A DNA stretch of 64,000 bases from Spirodela intermedia (GCA_902729315.2 LR746272.1:4002035-4066034), one strand, 5' to 3'; positions 37,318-50,509 are shown, counted from the first letter of the stretch. The notes: a model not told the origin generated them from the sequence alone. Translations and numbers: made by a program.

Positions 37318-37394
37318 CAACACCATAGCTCCGCAGCAATTTCTCCCTTCGGAGCTATGTATCGATGGAAATTGCTGCGGGAGCGATGGTGTTG
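37318..37394. repeat. Foldback 2: about 26 bp stem, 24 base loop
   Basis: The arm 37318-37343 pairs with 37368-37394 with one mismatch and one bulged base, and the loop is 37344-37367. An alternative 10 bp stem joins CATAGCTCCG (37323-37332) to CGGAGCTATG (37350-37359). Size and shape resemble a small-RNA precursor or a tiny inverted-repeat element. I do not recognise a known microRNA in it. Confidence 0.75.
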
Positions 37395-39769
37395 GTGGCA
37401 TTTTCTAGACCGATGGGACGCATCGGAAATGGAATTGTTTTTTAACTTGACGGATTGATTGAAAGGTTTGAAGCTTTGACCAGCATCTTCCGGTTTGAAT
37501 CCTGTTCCCTCATGCAAATTTAGGCAGAGATAGAGGGGTTTGCACCAAACGACTGTTCAGTTATTGGCCTTCAACGTCTACAGTGTCACCGCTTGTAGGG
37601 GTGCGTTCATGGAGGCAAGGTTCAACTCTCCGTATTGTTCTAGTTTCTGAGCTCCCCTTTTCCTCCAATGAATCAGCCCTTTATCCCCAGTTTCAAGAAA
37701 CCACCTCCCTTTGGTTTGTCAAACGATGCCGTGCTACCAAATAGAGCATTGAGGGCCCCCAGTTCACGAATGGGAAGAGAGAGAGGGGAGGGTGCTTTGG
37801 GTGAGAAATGAACAGTCGCATGAACAGTCGCGTGAGAAAGAATAACCTGTACATCCATCTGGTTTCTCTCCAGTCGCATGATGCGAAAGATAATCTCCAA
37901 CGGCATCTTCCCAAATGCCAGGAAGAAAACAAAATGGAGTTTGAAGAAATCACGAAGGAACCAACTAATCTCTAGTTATTCCCTAGCACCCGTGTAAAGA
38001 ATAAAAAGCAGTAGGAAAAGAATAATCCTTTACTCTGCACATATGTTTGATGAAGAGAGAATCTCGGTCAGTTCCTTCGCACACGTGCATGTAAGAGACC
38101 ATGAATTGATAAGGGTATAATGAACATTACCAAAGAAAATCCTGGGCAAAGGCTGCTGAGGAGCACAGTTGGATCACAAAGAGAACCTACAGCTTAATGA
38201 CCCACTTATAGTTTACATTTTCGGGTGATTCAATGGGATAACTCTCCGTTAAGAGCAAGGCCAAGAAGTACCGTAACCTCGTTATTTCTCTGCCGAATTC
38301 GAGAAATCTACATCACCTCGCTGGAAAGGAGTTCCCAAATCTACAAGCTGAAAATTGTACAGTACTCCGAACGAAGCGGGGAAGGAATCAGATGTGAAAT
38401 TTCTAATTTGGCTATGATTTAGTGGCCTCCTTTTAAAAAAACATGCTTTATTCGTGACAAATCTTCCTTGACTTCTCAAAAAGTATACAGTGATATTTCG
38501 ACGCAGGATCCATGTTCTTGGTGCTTACCACCCACCCACTCATTTCCCGTACCTCTTCCTTTCCCCTTCGCAAGTTTAATGCGAAACTTTTGAAATCTCA
38601 TGGACTTAGTGCATCCCCCGCCGCCGTTGCTGGTGATCTGGTGGTGACGAGTCAGTCGGTCTGTTGCCTTGAAGACGCTTTATTCTGTCCACATCGTTCT
38701 CCTTTTGACTAGGCTTCTTCCTATCATGACTTCCTAGAAGAAACTTTTCATTCGAACATCCTTCCCTACGGTTTACACCAAAGTCAGGGGTAAACCTAAC
38801 CTTAGTTCTCGCCAACTCCGTCTCTGTATGTCCTTCCCGGGGGTTTCTCCAACATTAGGCTTTGACTTCAAGGGATTCGGAGAAGTCAGGTCGCACGTGG
38901 GCTCAAGGTTCGAGGAACCGGCTTTCCTATGCGAGTCAAAAATTTTCATGTTCGAAGATGCTGAGACCGTGATCACCATCTTTTTCCTATTTAAGGGAGG
39001 AAGTGTCAAGCACCTCAAAAAGTACGCAGAGAGCTGGTTAACCTTTCAGAAGAAGGAGAAACGTGATGGAGAAGTTATAGGTCAGTGTTCGTTAGAACAA
39101 ATTTCGAAGGCTGTCTTGACTGAAAGAAGGGTTGACCACCCAAACACAGATCGAATCTAAGACGTTCATTGTTTGCCTCTTGCTCTTTTGCTGTGGGCTG
39201 GATGGGCAAGAGGAAGATCTCTTATCGGGCTGCGTGTCGGTTCCAACAACGCGACTAACTATATGGGATCTTGTCTGAACTTCTGTTAAGTTGTCTTAGC
39301 TCAAGATCTATGATTTTCGCTTCTTGGGTTTTCACGTTGTTGGTATGCTTAAGACCTTGGGACGTAGCAGAACCATGGTAATACGGAGCCAACTTAGCAC
39401 GATTTATCACATCATTTCAAGATTCTCTTAAATAAGAAGGGAGGTGTTGACTGCCTAATGTGATTGCCATCCCTCAAGAGGAGAGTAGAAGGTATGTTCT
39501 CAATAAAAAAACTTATATAGAATCTTCTTGCAAATGCCAAAGCTTTAATAGATTGATGGACAGGGACACATTAGCACTGCCATTGGCCTGATGGAGTCAT
39601 TTTGGAATAATTTTCTCTAAAGTCACCTTCAGTTTAGCTTCAAAAAAATCAAGCGATGACTATAAATATCTTTGTCATTAATCTATCTTTCAGAATAGGA
39701 ACAAATCCTCTGATTTTAATAGTTTTTAAAAAATTAATCATACCATGGTGATTTAGTAGAGATTATTAG

Positions 39770-42160
39770 AATAGGCCCACTAGGCCTATTAGGCCCATTT
39801 TAGACTTATTCTCTCCACGCCCCTATTCTTTCTCCACTATCTTCACTTCTCCTTCTCTCTCTTTCTTTCCTTCTTCTATATCACCTCATGTATTCCTTTT
39901 CTTCAAGATATCAATTCTAGAACTTTCTCTTCCTCTTGTCAACACAATATTAGAGCCCTAAGGTTTTTCTGTTGCTGCCGCTCTACCTCCTCTCCTATTT
40001 CGGCATCACCTATCCTCTCTCAGTACAATCTTCTACAATGCCATCTTGTGTGCCTACCTGGTGCTTGGTCTGCATAGTCCTACACGTCTGCCGCACCTCT
40101 TGCCACCTGCACCTATCCAGCACTTGCCCAGTACCATCCTGCACACCCGCCCAACGTGTCGCTGTGCCTGCACGCTTGACAGCACCATCTCCTTGATGCC
40201 CCATGTAATGACTACAAGTGCTGCCTCCCAGTGCCATTCACATTGCCTCCTAGTGCCACCCGCACTGCATCTTGGTGTCCCATGCGCCGCCTCCCAACAC
40301 TGCCCCTCATCGCCTCTTGGCGCCCCCCACACTGCCTCTGACGCCTTATGTAGCTCCGAGATGTCTTCTCCCAGTGTCATCTCATCTCCCACTAATCCTG
40401 ATTTATGGATCTGGTAGGTGAATACTCAATATCCCAAGTGTCTCCTCCATCAATTCTTCAGCCGATTGTCGCTCTTCATTCGATTGGGTCGACTACTCTA
40501 TGGCACTCCATCACGATGCAACTCACTCAACCAGAATATATCTTTAATGGACATAATTATGCATCTTGGGCCTCTAGATTTGAGCACTTCTTGACATTGC
40601 ACACCATTTTCTACCACTTGTCGATTGATCCACCTAGCCTCACTGATCCGTCCTTTACTTCATGGTCTCTACTCGATTCAACCATCCGTACTTAGATCTT
40701 CAAAGTATAGTGACGAGTATTCCTAAGCCTTTCACTTAGATTTGTCCTATGTAACAACTCTAGACAACATTGAGGAACATGTACGTTAATCAGATGAATA
40801 TCAATCACACGGTCAAGATCTTCAAGTTGTTGTTGTCTACAAGTAGGCAGACTCTTCATTTTAGACTCATTTTGGTCATCTCTAGGCCCTAATACATGAG
40901 CTTGTTATCTATCAGCCTTTGACCATTGACTTCTAGATATTCAAGTGCTATTGTCAAGAGTTTTTTTACTAGAGTCTATCTGAGTGAACTTCACCGATTG
41001 ATTACCTTTTAGATTCGTGGGATGATTCTTTTCGGAGACTAGGCACTTGATATCTCTCACATTTTCTCCACTACACTTCATGTGAGTATAGGCATTCCTC
41101 TTATTATTGCTAGTGACACATCTGCTCCTCCGGCGATGGCTGTCTTCACTCTTTGAACGCCACATGACCCTCTTGCTTCAAGACCAGATAGTGGCCGTCT
41201 GCCACGAGGGAAGGGCTGTAATTCTTTTCCTCCATACATCTATTACAACAAGTAGAACCACCCACTCGACATATATTTAAAATAGTTTGGGAAGCCTAAC
41301 TCTACTCAATTGGCTCTCCTACCTCTGTCACAAGCTTTTTTGGCATTGTCTAGTGTCCCACCTTTGACTTTTCAGGTGACATTAACCTTTGCCGAATATG
41401 AAGCATTATGTCACTCTTGTGGTACCATGGCTCATTCTTTAACCAATCTGGCCTCACTTTCAAATCCTTTCACATTAGGTACACATGCTCTCCTTACATC
41501 TTTATCTTCACCATAGATGATTGACTCAAAGGCCTTCACCCACATGACCAGTATATCCACTATTTTATCATTGTACTAATGTGTCCCTCATCTTCCACTA
41601 GTTATCATTATCGATGGTCGAACTTCTTCGTTCAATAGATAGTAATACTGTTGTTACCTTGAGCATTCATCTCACTTAGGTTCTCTATGTTCCTATATTT
41701 TCTACTAACCTTTTATCTATCAGTGCTATTACTCGAGCCATCCTTTTGCTCTGTTATATTTTTCCTTTCTCATTATACCTTCCAAAATCTATATACTAAG
41801 TGAAGGATTGGTTTAATACGTGAAAATGGATGAACTATTTACAAGCTAATTTTTGATGAACCTTTTTGGCCTTTAGACTCTTTTTATTTTCTTTATGGTC
41901 ACTTCATCTCTTTTGTGACATCGTCGTTTATGATATCTTTGTTTTGAAAAACTTCAAAAAACTATCTTAGCTTTCTCTTAATAAGTTTATGTGTGAGTCA
42001 TGTCAATTAAGTAAACACCATCGTGGTTCATACTCGAGTTGAGATAAAGTTTCATTTATAACACTCTTTGACCTTATTTATTGTGATGTTTGGGGTCCTT
42101 TTTGTACTCTATTAATTTACACATTTTGTGTTGATTGTGGTATTCTTCATTAAACTATAT
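39770..42160 (+). pseudogene. Decayed Ty1/copia element: leader, gag, protease, integrase start
   Basis: A degenerate initiator-tRNA-Met primer site (39945-39956, ending TATTAGAGC against TATCAGAGC) follows an LTR-like end. Gag pieces come next: YIFNGHNYASWASRFEHFL near 40540. A knuckle-like region ends in FGKPN near 41300. The protease core DSKAFTHMT (41519-41545) corresponds to DSGASTHMT, with the preceding Trp codon now a stop. The integrase zinc-finger piece CESCQLSKHHRGSYS is at 41992-42036, and YCDVWGP follows near 42085. There are many stops and frameshifts. It is cut near 42160 by another repeat; reverse transcriptase is absent. Confidence 0.8.
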
Positions 42161-43270
42161 GTCTACATTATTAAATTTAGATTTTTATGTTTTAATTAGT
42201 TTTAGTAATTTATTTTATTTTGTTAACCTTCACAATAAATATAGGAATATATTATTAATTTTAAAAGTTTGAAGTTAAAATACTTAGCATAATTTTTGAT
42301 TATTTAGAAAAATAAATGAATAAAATGGAAAAATATCACTACCTACTAGTAAGTTGGCACTCGATAGTTGACTCAAAGTGGTGCTACAGCCGAGTGGGCA
42401 GACTTAGATAGGGGGAGCCACAAGCTGGGCTCAAGTGGCAAAAAACTCGTTTCATGCATGTGTGTCACTACCCTGCCACATCCCAATGGCCAACCAGTCG
42501 TGGAGCAAGGAGTGTTGTACACACATGCACGTGTCAGGGTGGACCACTTTTTGGCCTTCTCCCAAGATGATCTTGGACATTATTTTATTTTGGGAGAAGT
42601 GATCTCTGCTAAGAGAATGTAGCTTTGATTTATATTCTGCTCAATTGCCAAAATATTTCTAATGTAGGACTAAAGCTTCTCATGTGTTTAAAGGTAGTCG
42701 TTTAGAGCACAGTGTCATCTAGTGATGTTTAGAGAGCTATGTCATGAGATAAGCCAAATCTTGGAATAGGTGAGCCGTCATGATACTAGATGTGTGAAGT
42801 AATCCATTGGCGGTTCGCGAATCCGACGACACTTAGCATGCATGTGGCCATAAATGATAATCCGACAACTAAGGAGGTGCCACAGTACTAAGGACTTAAG
42901 TTCCTAGTCGGCAATAGTTCGTGATAGGTTGATCTTGCATTGCTCAACACGCCACATGACCAAGCACATCTGATCCAACGGCTCATGAAGCACCACAATA
43001 CTAAGAACTTAAGTTCTCACACGTATCCATATTAGGAATATAAAAATAATAATCAATTATTTTCTAGTAAAATGTATATTATTCATTATATTTAAAAATT
43101 CCGACAATAGTCACAAATATGGAAATCCATTCTTCTCTCCTTTCGCGTGATCAATGCCTTCAACGATTGGCGAGCTCGTTCCTTCCTCCTCCGACTACAC
43201 TCAAGGCCTCCAATGAGTGATCAACTCTTCCCTCCCTCCTCAGACGATAGTGACAATGTGGTTGACCCCT
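42161..43270 (+). repeat. Repeat family B, plus copy
   Basis: About 1.1 kb that reappears reversed at 57500-58603 plus 60154-60270. Shared blocks include TTTTATTTTGTTAAC near 42214-42230, the GGCCAAC...GGAGCAAGGAGTG core near 42490, AACTTAAGTTCTC near 43007 and GTGACAATGTGGT near 43250. Its core resembles the LTR A core (GGCCAGC...GGGCAAGGAGTGG, then GTAGGACTAAA), so it is probably a diverged LTR. Its right end is cut by an LTR A at 43271. Confidence 0.65.
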
Positions 43271-44895
43271 TGACGTGACTTAGTCATTGTATATTAAATC
43301 ACGCAAATATAAAATTTATAAAACTAGAAAATATAAATTTTCGGATATTTAGAAGTATTTATGAACAAATATATCAAGTATAATTCAATAAAACTTCCAA
43401 AAATAGCGATAATTTTCCAAGTCGATCACAAGGATGTAATATAATATCTGGTAATTATTCAAAATTTTTCTCAAAGAATACTATTTTTTATGAATTTTAT
43501 ACTAAGAAATAAAAAGGAAATATATTTCAAATTCACGGAAAAAGAAAATAAGGGTGCGGACGTCAGGATGATGTCAGTGCTCAGTGAACGTGAATTGGGC
43601 AGAAACAGAGTTCTGCTCGATGATTCTTACGTATGCGATTATAGATGATTTAATTGATCAAATTAAGATCTGTAAAAGCCGAAAGAATCGTAATGAAATG
43701 AAATATATCTTGGTAAATTTAAAATCAACAAATTATCACTAAATGAAATGAAAATTAAGTTGAAAGCAAGAAAATAGAGTTCCGGCATCGCGGCGGTGAT
43801 GCACCAGAATCCTGAGCATTCAGGAGGATAGTCGTGTAGTGTCCACGGCCTCGAAGGCTCTCCTTTAACAAGGACAATGTGGGCAATCTCTAGATCTCTT
43901 CGCGAAGTCTAGAGATCAATAAAATGGGTTGTTGAATCGTCTCCGGCGGCTGTCACCTGGCGAAGCGGAAAAATGGCGACTTTGCGGCTCTCCGACGGCT
44001 GTCACCCAACGGAGAGGAGCTGGATGGAGGTGGGGCGCGTGTTAGGGAGCTTCATCCTCAAGTCCGCACAGCAAGAGAAGGCTCTTCATCACATCTGGTA
44101 CACTCTTAGGAGGTGACGGCTCGTCTCCCGGCAGATCGTCCTCTTCCTGACGACGGCTTGTTTGTCGATCAATCGGAGATGTTTTACTCGATGGATTCGC
44201 GGTCCTTTTATCGCGAATCGTTAAGTAATTTTAGTAACAATGCTCCGCAAATCGTGCTAACGAGATTTTTGCCAATGATCCAGCGATTATGGTTGCTTAA
44301 TCCTTCACCAGCGATTTGCAGGAAAGTTGCGATAATCAGATAAAAAAAAAAGAGTTTTGGCTCTAGGAGGATTCGAACCCGTGCCGGTTGCCTGCCCTTT
44401 ATGGGGAAGGTGACGTGGGTTTAGTCCCACATCGGTTGTGCACTGAAATTTCTAGCGAATATAAACTAATATTACATTCCCGATCATGTCCCTTTCTCAC
44501 GTGTGTACGACCACTCCTTGCCCCACAGCCGACTGGCCACCGGTGATGTGGAAGGGGAGTGGCGCACACATGCCCCCATCAGTTCAAGCCGCTCGAGCCC
44601 CTACTCGCAGCTACTTCTCGACTGCGCTTCCGACTTGCTCGCGGGCGCCGGCTGGCTGGCGGGTCTCCCCATTTTGCAATTTTTTTTTTTTCTTTCTTTT
44701 TCTTCATTTATCTCAAAAGTAAGACTGTAAAAATCATATAAATTCGTATAAAATCACATAATTACCCAAAAATCACATTAATCAACTGAAAACCACTTTT
44801 TACACTTTAACACAAATATAAGTCTATTTATCATGAGTTAAGACTAAAACTATATTATTTACAAATTATTAACTCATGATAATGAAGACTTATCA
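43271..44895 (-). mobile_element. 3' LTR of the 43271-52442 element
   Basis: 1625 bp, from TGACGTGACTTAG to GAAGACTTATCA, joined to the polypurine tract at 44896. Confidence 0.88.
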
Positions 44896-44908
44896 CACCC
44901 CCCAACTT
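44896..44908 (-). other. Terminal polypurine tract
   Basis: Minus-strand AAGTTGGGGGGTG immediately before TGATAAG of the 3' LTR. Confidence 0.88.
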
Positions 44909-45309
44909 AAATCATTGCTAGTCCCTTAGCAATGGAATTACGAAAATAAAAATTTACAAATCTCAAAAATTATATTTCAATACATAAAAAAAAATACAAT
45001 TAGAAATGATGCACCTTTAGACACTTTGGACTCTTATATCAAATATTTAAGAATGATGTCAAGCACTTAAATGTTTAAACACTCCTTGGAATAACAATCT
45101 AGACTTCACTTCTTCTATTCACATCTTTATCATGTCTTCACTCATAGATAGATTTACAAAATGTTCCAATTATCAATAATCATCTAAGAATAATATTGAT
45201 CCTACATTTCCCTTTTTCCATGGCTTGATTTTTGAAGTGTGCACTATATTTCTTCCTCTTTTTTTTTATATATATAGTGGATAAGTAGCTTTTACTGTAG
45301 ACAAATTTC

Positions 45310-45465
45310 GACAATAAGAATGATGTCTCACACCCTCCATATGTACTCTTCATTTTCAAGGCTTTCACTTTATCCACTTATTTTGCAGCAAATGTTTTTC
45401 TATACACGATTTTCGACAATGAGAATGATGTCTCACACCCTCTATGTGTACTCTTCGTTTCTAGA
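45310..45465 (-). repeat. Direct repeat in the element's 3' noncoding region
   Basis: GACAATRAGAATGATGTCTC and following bases occur at 45310 and 45415, 105 bp apart, as in the sister copy at 11931/12036. Confidence 0.75.
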
Positions 45466-46130
45466 TTTTTCACATTTCTCTCTCTCTTTTTTTTTTAAAT
45501 AAGTGATTTCTCCTCACAAGTCCTATAGATCTGGGTGCAAAAATCTCTATTAAACTCAAATGATCAATCAAATTTTCACATCAAGTAAATACTATCCATC
45601 AAGATCATGAAGTGAAAATTTGTAAAATCAAATCTATGCTATCTATCATGTATCCAAGGAGTATTCCAATATTTCATGCTACTTGATCATTCTTTTGACT
45701 CAATAATAATCTTCCTAGTATCTTTTGGTATCAATCAATCTAATTGATTTAATTTTTCATGCATGCAATATGATGTAAGAAATTTATAAATTAGATAGTT
45801 CTGACAGTTCTGTTTTCTATTTTCAGTTCTATTTTTAGCAACAATAAATTTGTCAAAAATAAATCAAAACTATCCTCTTTATAGCTGTAATTTCGAATTT
45901 CAGTAATATATGTCTAGGGAATTGAAATGTGAGAAAAGGGTCTCTAGAATTTCAAATTTTGGGTTGTTTTTTGTCTATTGTTTTTGACAGTCTCTTGTTC
46001 CTGACAGAAAACCAGAAAATAGATGTTGCAGTTTTCTAAATTTTATTTTATTTTTTAGTTTTTCAGTTTCTGTTCTAATGCAAACACATGTTCTTAATCA
46101 TCCTACAGCATAAATTAATAATGAATACTT

Positions 46131-46143
46131 CACCCCCCAACTT
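46131..46143 (-). other. Internal polypurine tract, identical to the terminal one
   Basis: AAGTTGGGGGGTG on the minus strand, identical over 13 bases to the tract at 44896-44908. It lies 1.2 kb upstream of that tract, after the Gag stop. Confidence 0.65.
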
Positions 46144-46483
46144 AAAAATGACATTATCCTCAATGACACAAAAAAATCGAAATAGAATATATAGAAAATA
46201 TAATTTTCAAGTGAAGCATGCATATATGCAAAGTTAAGCATTAAAAATATTGTCATAAATGATAAAGCTTAGAAAGACATCACCTCAACCTCATTTTTAA
46301 TTTTCCACTTCATCTTACACTCTTCCTCCTACACTTTTTCGAAAAAAACAAATACAGAAACAAGTACTGCAAAATTTTAAGAAAAACAGAGCTTAAAAAA
46401 AATTCAAATAGAGTGAAATAAAAACCATGGGTTGCCTCCCATGCAACACTGAATTTCATGTCTTCAGCTGGACAGATCTTAGA

Positions 46484-49400
46484 TCATATAAGATGATCTA
46501 TGGCCATCAAAATATATTTGTATCTAATAAGTTTTCATTATCATAGGTTAATAATTAGTAAATAATATAGTTTTAGCCTTAACTCATGATAAATAGACTT
46601 ATATTTGTGTTAAAGTGTGAAAAGTGGTTTTCAGTTGATTAATGTGATTTTTTTGGGTAATTATTTGATTTTATACGAATTTATATGATTTTTACAGTCT
46701 TACTTTTGAGATAAATGAAGAAAAAGAAATAAAACTAAAATATTGCAAAATTGGGGGGACCCGCCGGCCAGCCGGGCCCGCAAGCGGGTCGGAAGCTTAG
46801 TCGGGGAGTATCCGCGAGCAGGGGCTCGAGCGGCTTGGACCGATAGGGGCACGTGTGCGCCACTCCCCTTCCACGTCACCGGTGGCCAGCCGGCTGTGGG
46901 GCAAGGAGTGGTCGTACATGCGAGAGAAGGGACTTTGCTTAGAAAGCTAACATTACTTTATATTCGCCTGAAAAATCGGCGCACAACCGATGTGGGACTA
47001 AACCCGCGTCACACCTTCTTCAGAAGGGCGGACAACCGGCGCGGGTTCGAATCCTCCCAGAGTCAAAATTCATATATTTTTATCTGATTATCGCGACTTT
47101 CCTGCAGATCGCCGGTGAAGGATTAAGCAACCAGAATCGCTGGATCATCGGCGAAAATCTCGTCAACGCGATTCGCAGAGCATTGCTACTAAAGTTGCTG
47201 AACGATTCGCGATAAAAGGATCGCGAATCCATCGAGTAAATCATCTCCGATTGATCGACGAACAAGCCGTCGTCGGGAAGAGGACGATCCGCCGGGAGAC
47301 GAGTCGCCACCTCTTGAGAGCGTACCAGATGCGATGAAGAGCCTCCTCTTGCTGCGCGGACCTGAGGATGAAGCTCCTTGACACGCGCCCCACCTCCATC
47401 TAGCTCCTCTCCGTCGGGTGACAGCCGCAAAAGACTGCAAAGTCGCCATTTTTCCGCTCCGCCGGGTGACAGCCGCCGGAGACGACTCAGCGACCCATTT
47501 CATTAATTTCTAGACTTCACGAGAAGATCTAGAGATTGCCCACGTCGTCTTTGTCCAAGGAGAGCCTTCGAGGTTGTGGACACTGCACGACGATCCTCCC
47601 GAACGCTCAGGATTCCGGTGCATCGCCGACGCATCGCCGTCGCGACGCCGGAATTCTGTTTTCCTGCTTTCAAACTTACTTTACTCTTCATTTAGTGATA
47701 CTTTTTGTGATTTTAATTTACCAAAATATACTTTGTTCTATTACGATTCTTCCGGCTTTTACAGATCTTAATTTGATTAACTAAATCGTCTATAATCGCT
47801 TTCGTAAGAATCGCCAGGCGGAACTCTGTTTCCGCCCGATCCGCGTTCGCCAGGCGCTGATGTCATCTTGACGTCCGCACCCTTATTTCCTTCTTTTTCG
47901 TAAATTTTAAATATATTTCCTTTTCATTTCCTAGTATAAAATTCATAAAAAATCGTATTTATTGAGAAAAATTCTGAATAATTACCAGATATTATATTAC
48001 ATTTCTGTGATCAACCTGGAAAATTACCGCTATTTTTGGAAGTTTTTTTGAATTATAATTGATATATTTTTTCAGAAATACTTCTAAATATCTGAAAATT
48101 CGTATTTTCTAGTTTTATAAATTTTAGATTTGCGTGATTTAATATACAACGACTGAGTCACGTCAGTATCCCAATGTAAGTTTCATGATATTCTTTTTCA
48201 GATTTAGTATAAATTCATATACTTCATATATATACCTTGACATACTTTCAGTCAAAACAAAATGGAAATTAACAAAAGTTTCCCAAAAATAATATTTTCA
48301 TTTTGAAAAGAATTTTTCCTCATTTCTATCTTATTTTTTAAAGCTCTCATTCATTAATAAATACATTCTATTAATAGACCATAAAATGTGATCAAGCCAT
48401 ATAATTTTCAAATTAGCTCTTACCCAATCTAGAATTTTTTCATCTAAATTGATATTTCTAATTCTTCTATTCATCTATTTCTTAATATCTTCTTTTATCT
48501 GCATAATCTTCCCTTGCTCCATTTTATCTGCCATACATATTTGTTCAATTTGCGAGGAGTGAAATATTCCAAGCTTAGAAGTAATTCTAATGGGCTGTGG
48601 GTTTTGAAGGATTGAAGGATTGTCTTCTTTAATCTCAGATCTAATGAATTCAGTAAAATTCAAATTTTCTCCTCTAAAATTATCTCTATATTCATATCCA
48701 TTATTTTTGTTTCTCCCCATTAGTTGAATCAACTCTTTTTCTAGCTTTTCGTTTCTCAACTCATCAAATTCTTCATTTTTCCAAGAGCTATCTTTTAATT
48801 TTGATATATGATATACATCATCATCCTCACTATCAATATCTATGGCTGCAAAATTATGATTATATTTATTAATTTCGTCTCCTACATCTCCCAAATCAAC
48901 TGATTTTTCCTCACTTGAAATATGTTTTTCTTCATTTGTGTCCTTACTCCCTTCTACTAAAATTTGGATGATTTTTCCATGATCAGCTGTTGTTTCTTCA
49001 TCTAAGGGCTCTTTCTCCTCATCATCCTCACTATATTCATTCATCAATTGTGCGCAATAAATGATTTTATTCAAATTTTCTGCTACTATATTTTCGGCCT
49101 TAATATTCTCATTTACTTCTAATGGCTCATCAATTTCTTCTAATAATTAGAAATAAGGATTAGGTAAAATATTCTCACTTAATGTATTCACTATCCTAAC
49201 ATTTTCATTTCGTGCGTTTTTTTTAAATTTATCTAACTAGACTTTTCTTACTGAAATCCTACTATTAGATAGTTTCCTGAATTTTCTATGAGTTGACTAG
49301 GTGGTTGTCCCTCTTCTCTGCTATTCTCAAAAGTCTCTACAATTTGTTTTTGGTGCAACATTATTTTATTCATAGTTTGTTGCATCATTTGGCTCATTTG

Positions 49401-50509
49401 CTGCATCATTTTTATAGCATCAGGTTGGATTTGAGAGGACTGATTTTTCTGAAATCTATGTTCCTGTTTTGGACGAAATTCAAAATTTGAATTGGATCTA
49501 AGTGCTTCTGGATTTTGAATATTATTTGGGTTTCTCCACGAAAAATTATTCTCCCCCAATTAGGATTATAAGAATTAAAAAAATATTTCCTATTTTTACT
49601 AAAATCGTGGGGTACCTACACTTGTTCTTGTCTAGGATGATATTGAAATTCGAAATGATCATTTTCACCATACATAGGACATGTACTATTTACATTAAAT
49701 TGAGGGTTAAGAGGCTTTCTAATATTGTCAATAAGTAAATCAAGTTATTCTAATATTTGATTAATCTAATTAACCTCATTTCTAAATTTAGAATCATTAT
49801 CATGATGCGATTCATAAATTCTTCTCTTCTTATCTCTGTCATATAATTCAAAAGAGGCTTGATCTCTAGAATTTTCACTTAAATTCTCATAAAGACTATA
49901 AATCTCATCAGGGGTTTTCTCCATCAAAGCTCCTCCACATATAGAATCAACCATATTTTTATGTTGTTCTAATAATCCATCATAAAAAATTCTATTGAGC
50001 TGCCACTTGGGTATAGCATGATGAGGACACTTTCAAGTAAATCTTTGAATGTTTCCCATGTCACATGTAAAGTTTCTCCTAGTCTTTGAGAAAAATTCTA
50101 TATATGTTTTCTCATATTTTGAGTTTTTCCTAAGGGATAAAATTTTCGAAGAAAGGCCTATTCTATATCTTTCTAGCTAGTTAATTATCTATCTAATATG
50201 GATAGTTAATGGCTAACTTTGTCCCTAAGTATATGAGGAAATAATTTCATCTTAATAATTTCCGATGTAACTTGAGGGAGATTTACTAAATCACATACCA
50301 TATAAAATTTTTCTAAGTGCTGATGAGTTTCTCTAAAGGCAATCCATGAAAATTAGGGAGCATTTGAAAAAAAATTGGATTTATTTCGAATTTAATAGTT
50401 GGTGCTAATGGGACTCTAATATTAGATGCTCTTTGAAATGAATAAGGGATATAATGATTTTTCATGGCCATAGGATTGCTCTCAGTTTGACCTGTACTTC
50501 AAGATCCAT
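46484..50509 (-). pseudogene. Gag polyprotein remnant of the 43271-52442 element, split by an LTR
   Basis: Starts at ATG 50509. In order along the minus strand it shows the Gag N-terminal and capsid pieces with frameshifts, then MVDSICGGALMEKTPDEI near 49950 with an acidic/basic linker, and a decayed zinc knuckle. The Gln/Met-rich QPDAIKMMQQMSQMMQQ segment is near 49420. The acidic extension includes a 199-codon open piece (49074-48475) and the ILDWVRANLKIIW block near 48430. The solo LTR interrupts it after KLTLGY; the frame resumes as KYILMAIDHLI and stops at 46484-46486. About 600 bp longer than the plus-strand copy in the middle of gag. No protease or later domain. Confidence 0.82.
46525..48165 (+). 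mobile_element. Solo family A LTR nested in opposite orientation
   Basis: 1641 bp, beginning TAATAAGTTTTC (TG mutated to TA) and ending GAGTCACGTCA. Perfect five-base duplication GTATC at 46520-46524 and 48166-48170. The uninterrupted target (GGGATACAAATATATTTTG) exists at 6339-6357, confirming the insertion point. Confidence 0.95.

Larger units (their letters stand above)
30870..39769. other. Intergenic gene-island sequence, no gene identified
   Basis: About 8.9 kb of mixed composition with many CT/GA microsatellites. Frames such as 34318-34704 and 38828-39160 on the plus strand (110-128 codons) show no domain I recognise. Each lacks clear gene context. Notable items inside, listed separately, are a C-rich G-quadruplex candidate, a telomere-like run and a double foldback. 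No LTR A copy occurs here. Confidence 0.5.

Noticed and set aside
38828-39160. 110-codon plus-strand frame
   Set aside because: No recognisable domain, no clear promoter or splice context, and other frames of similar length overlap nearby. Left as unproven.
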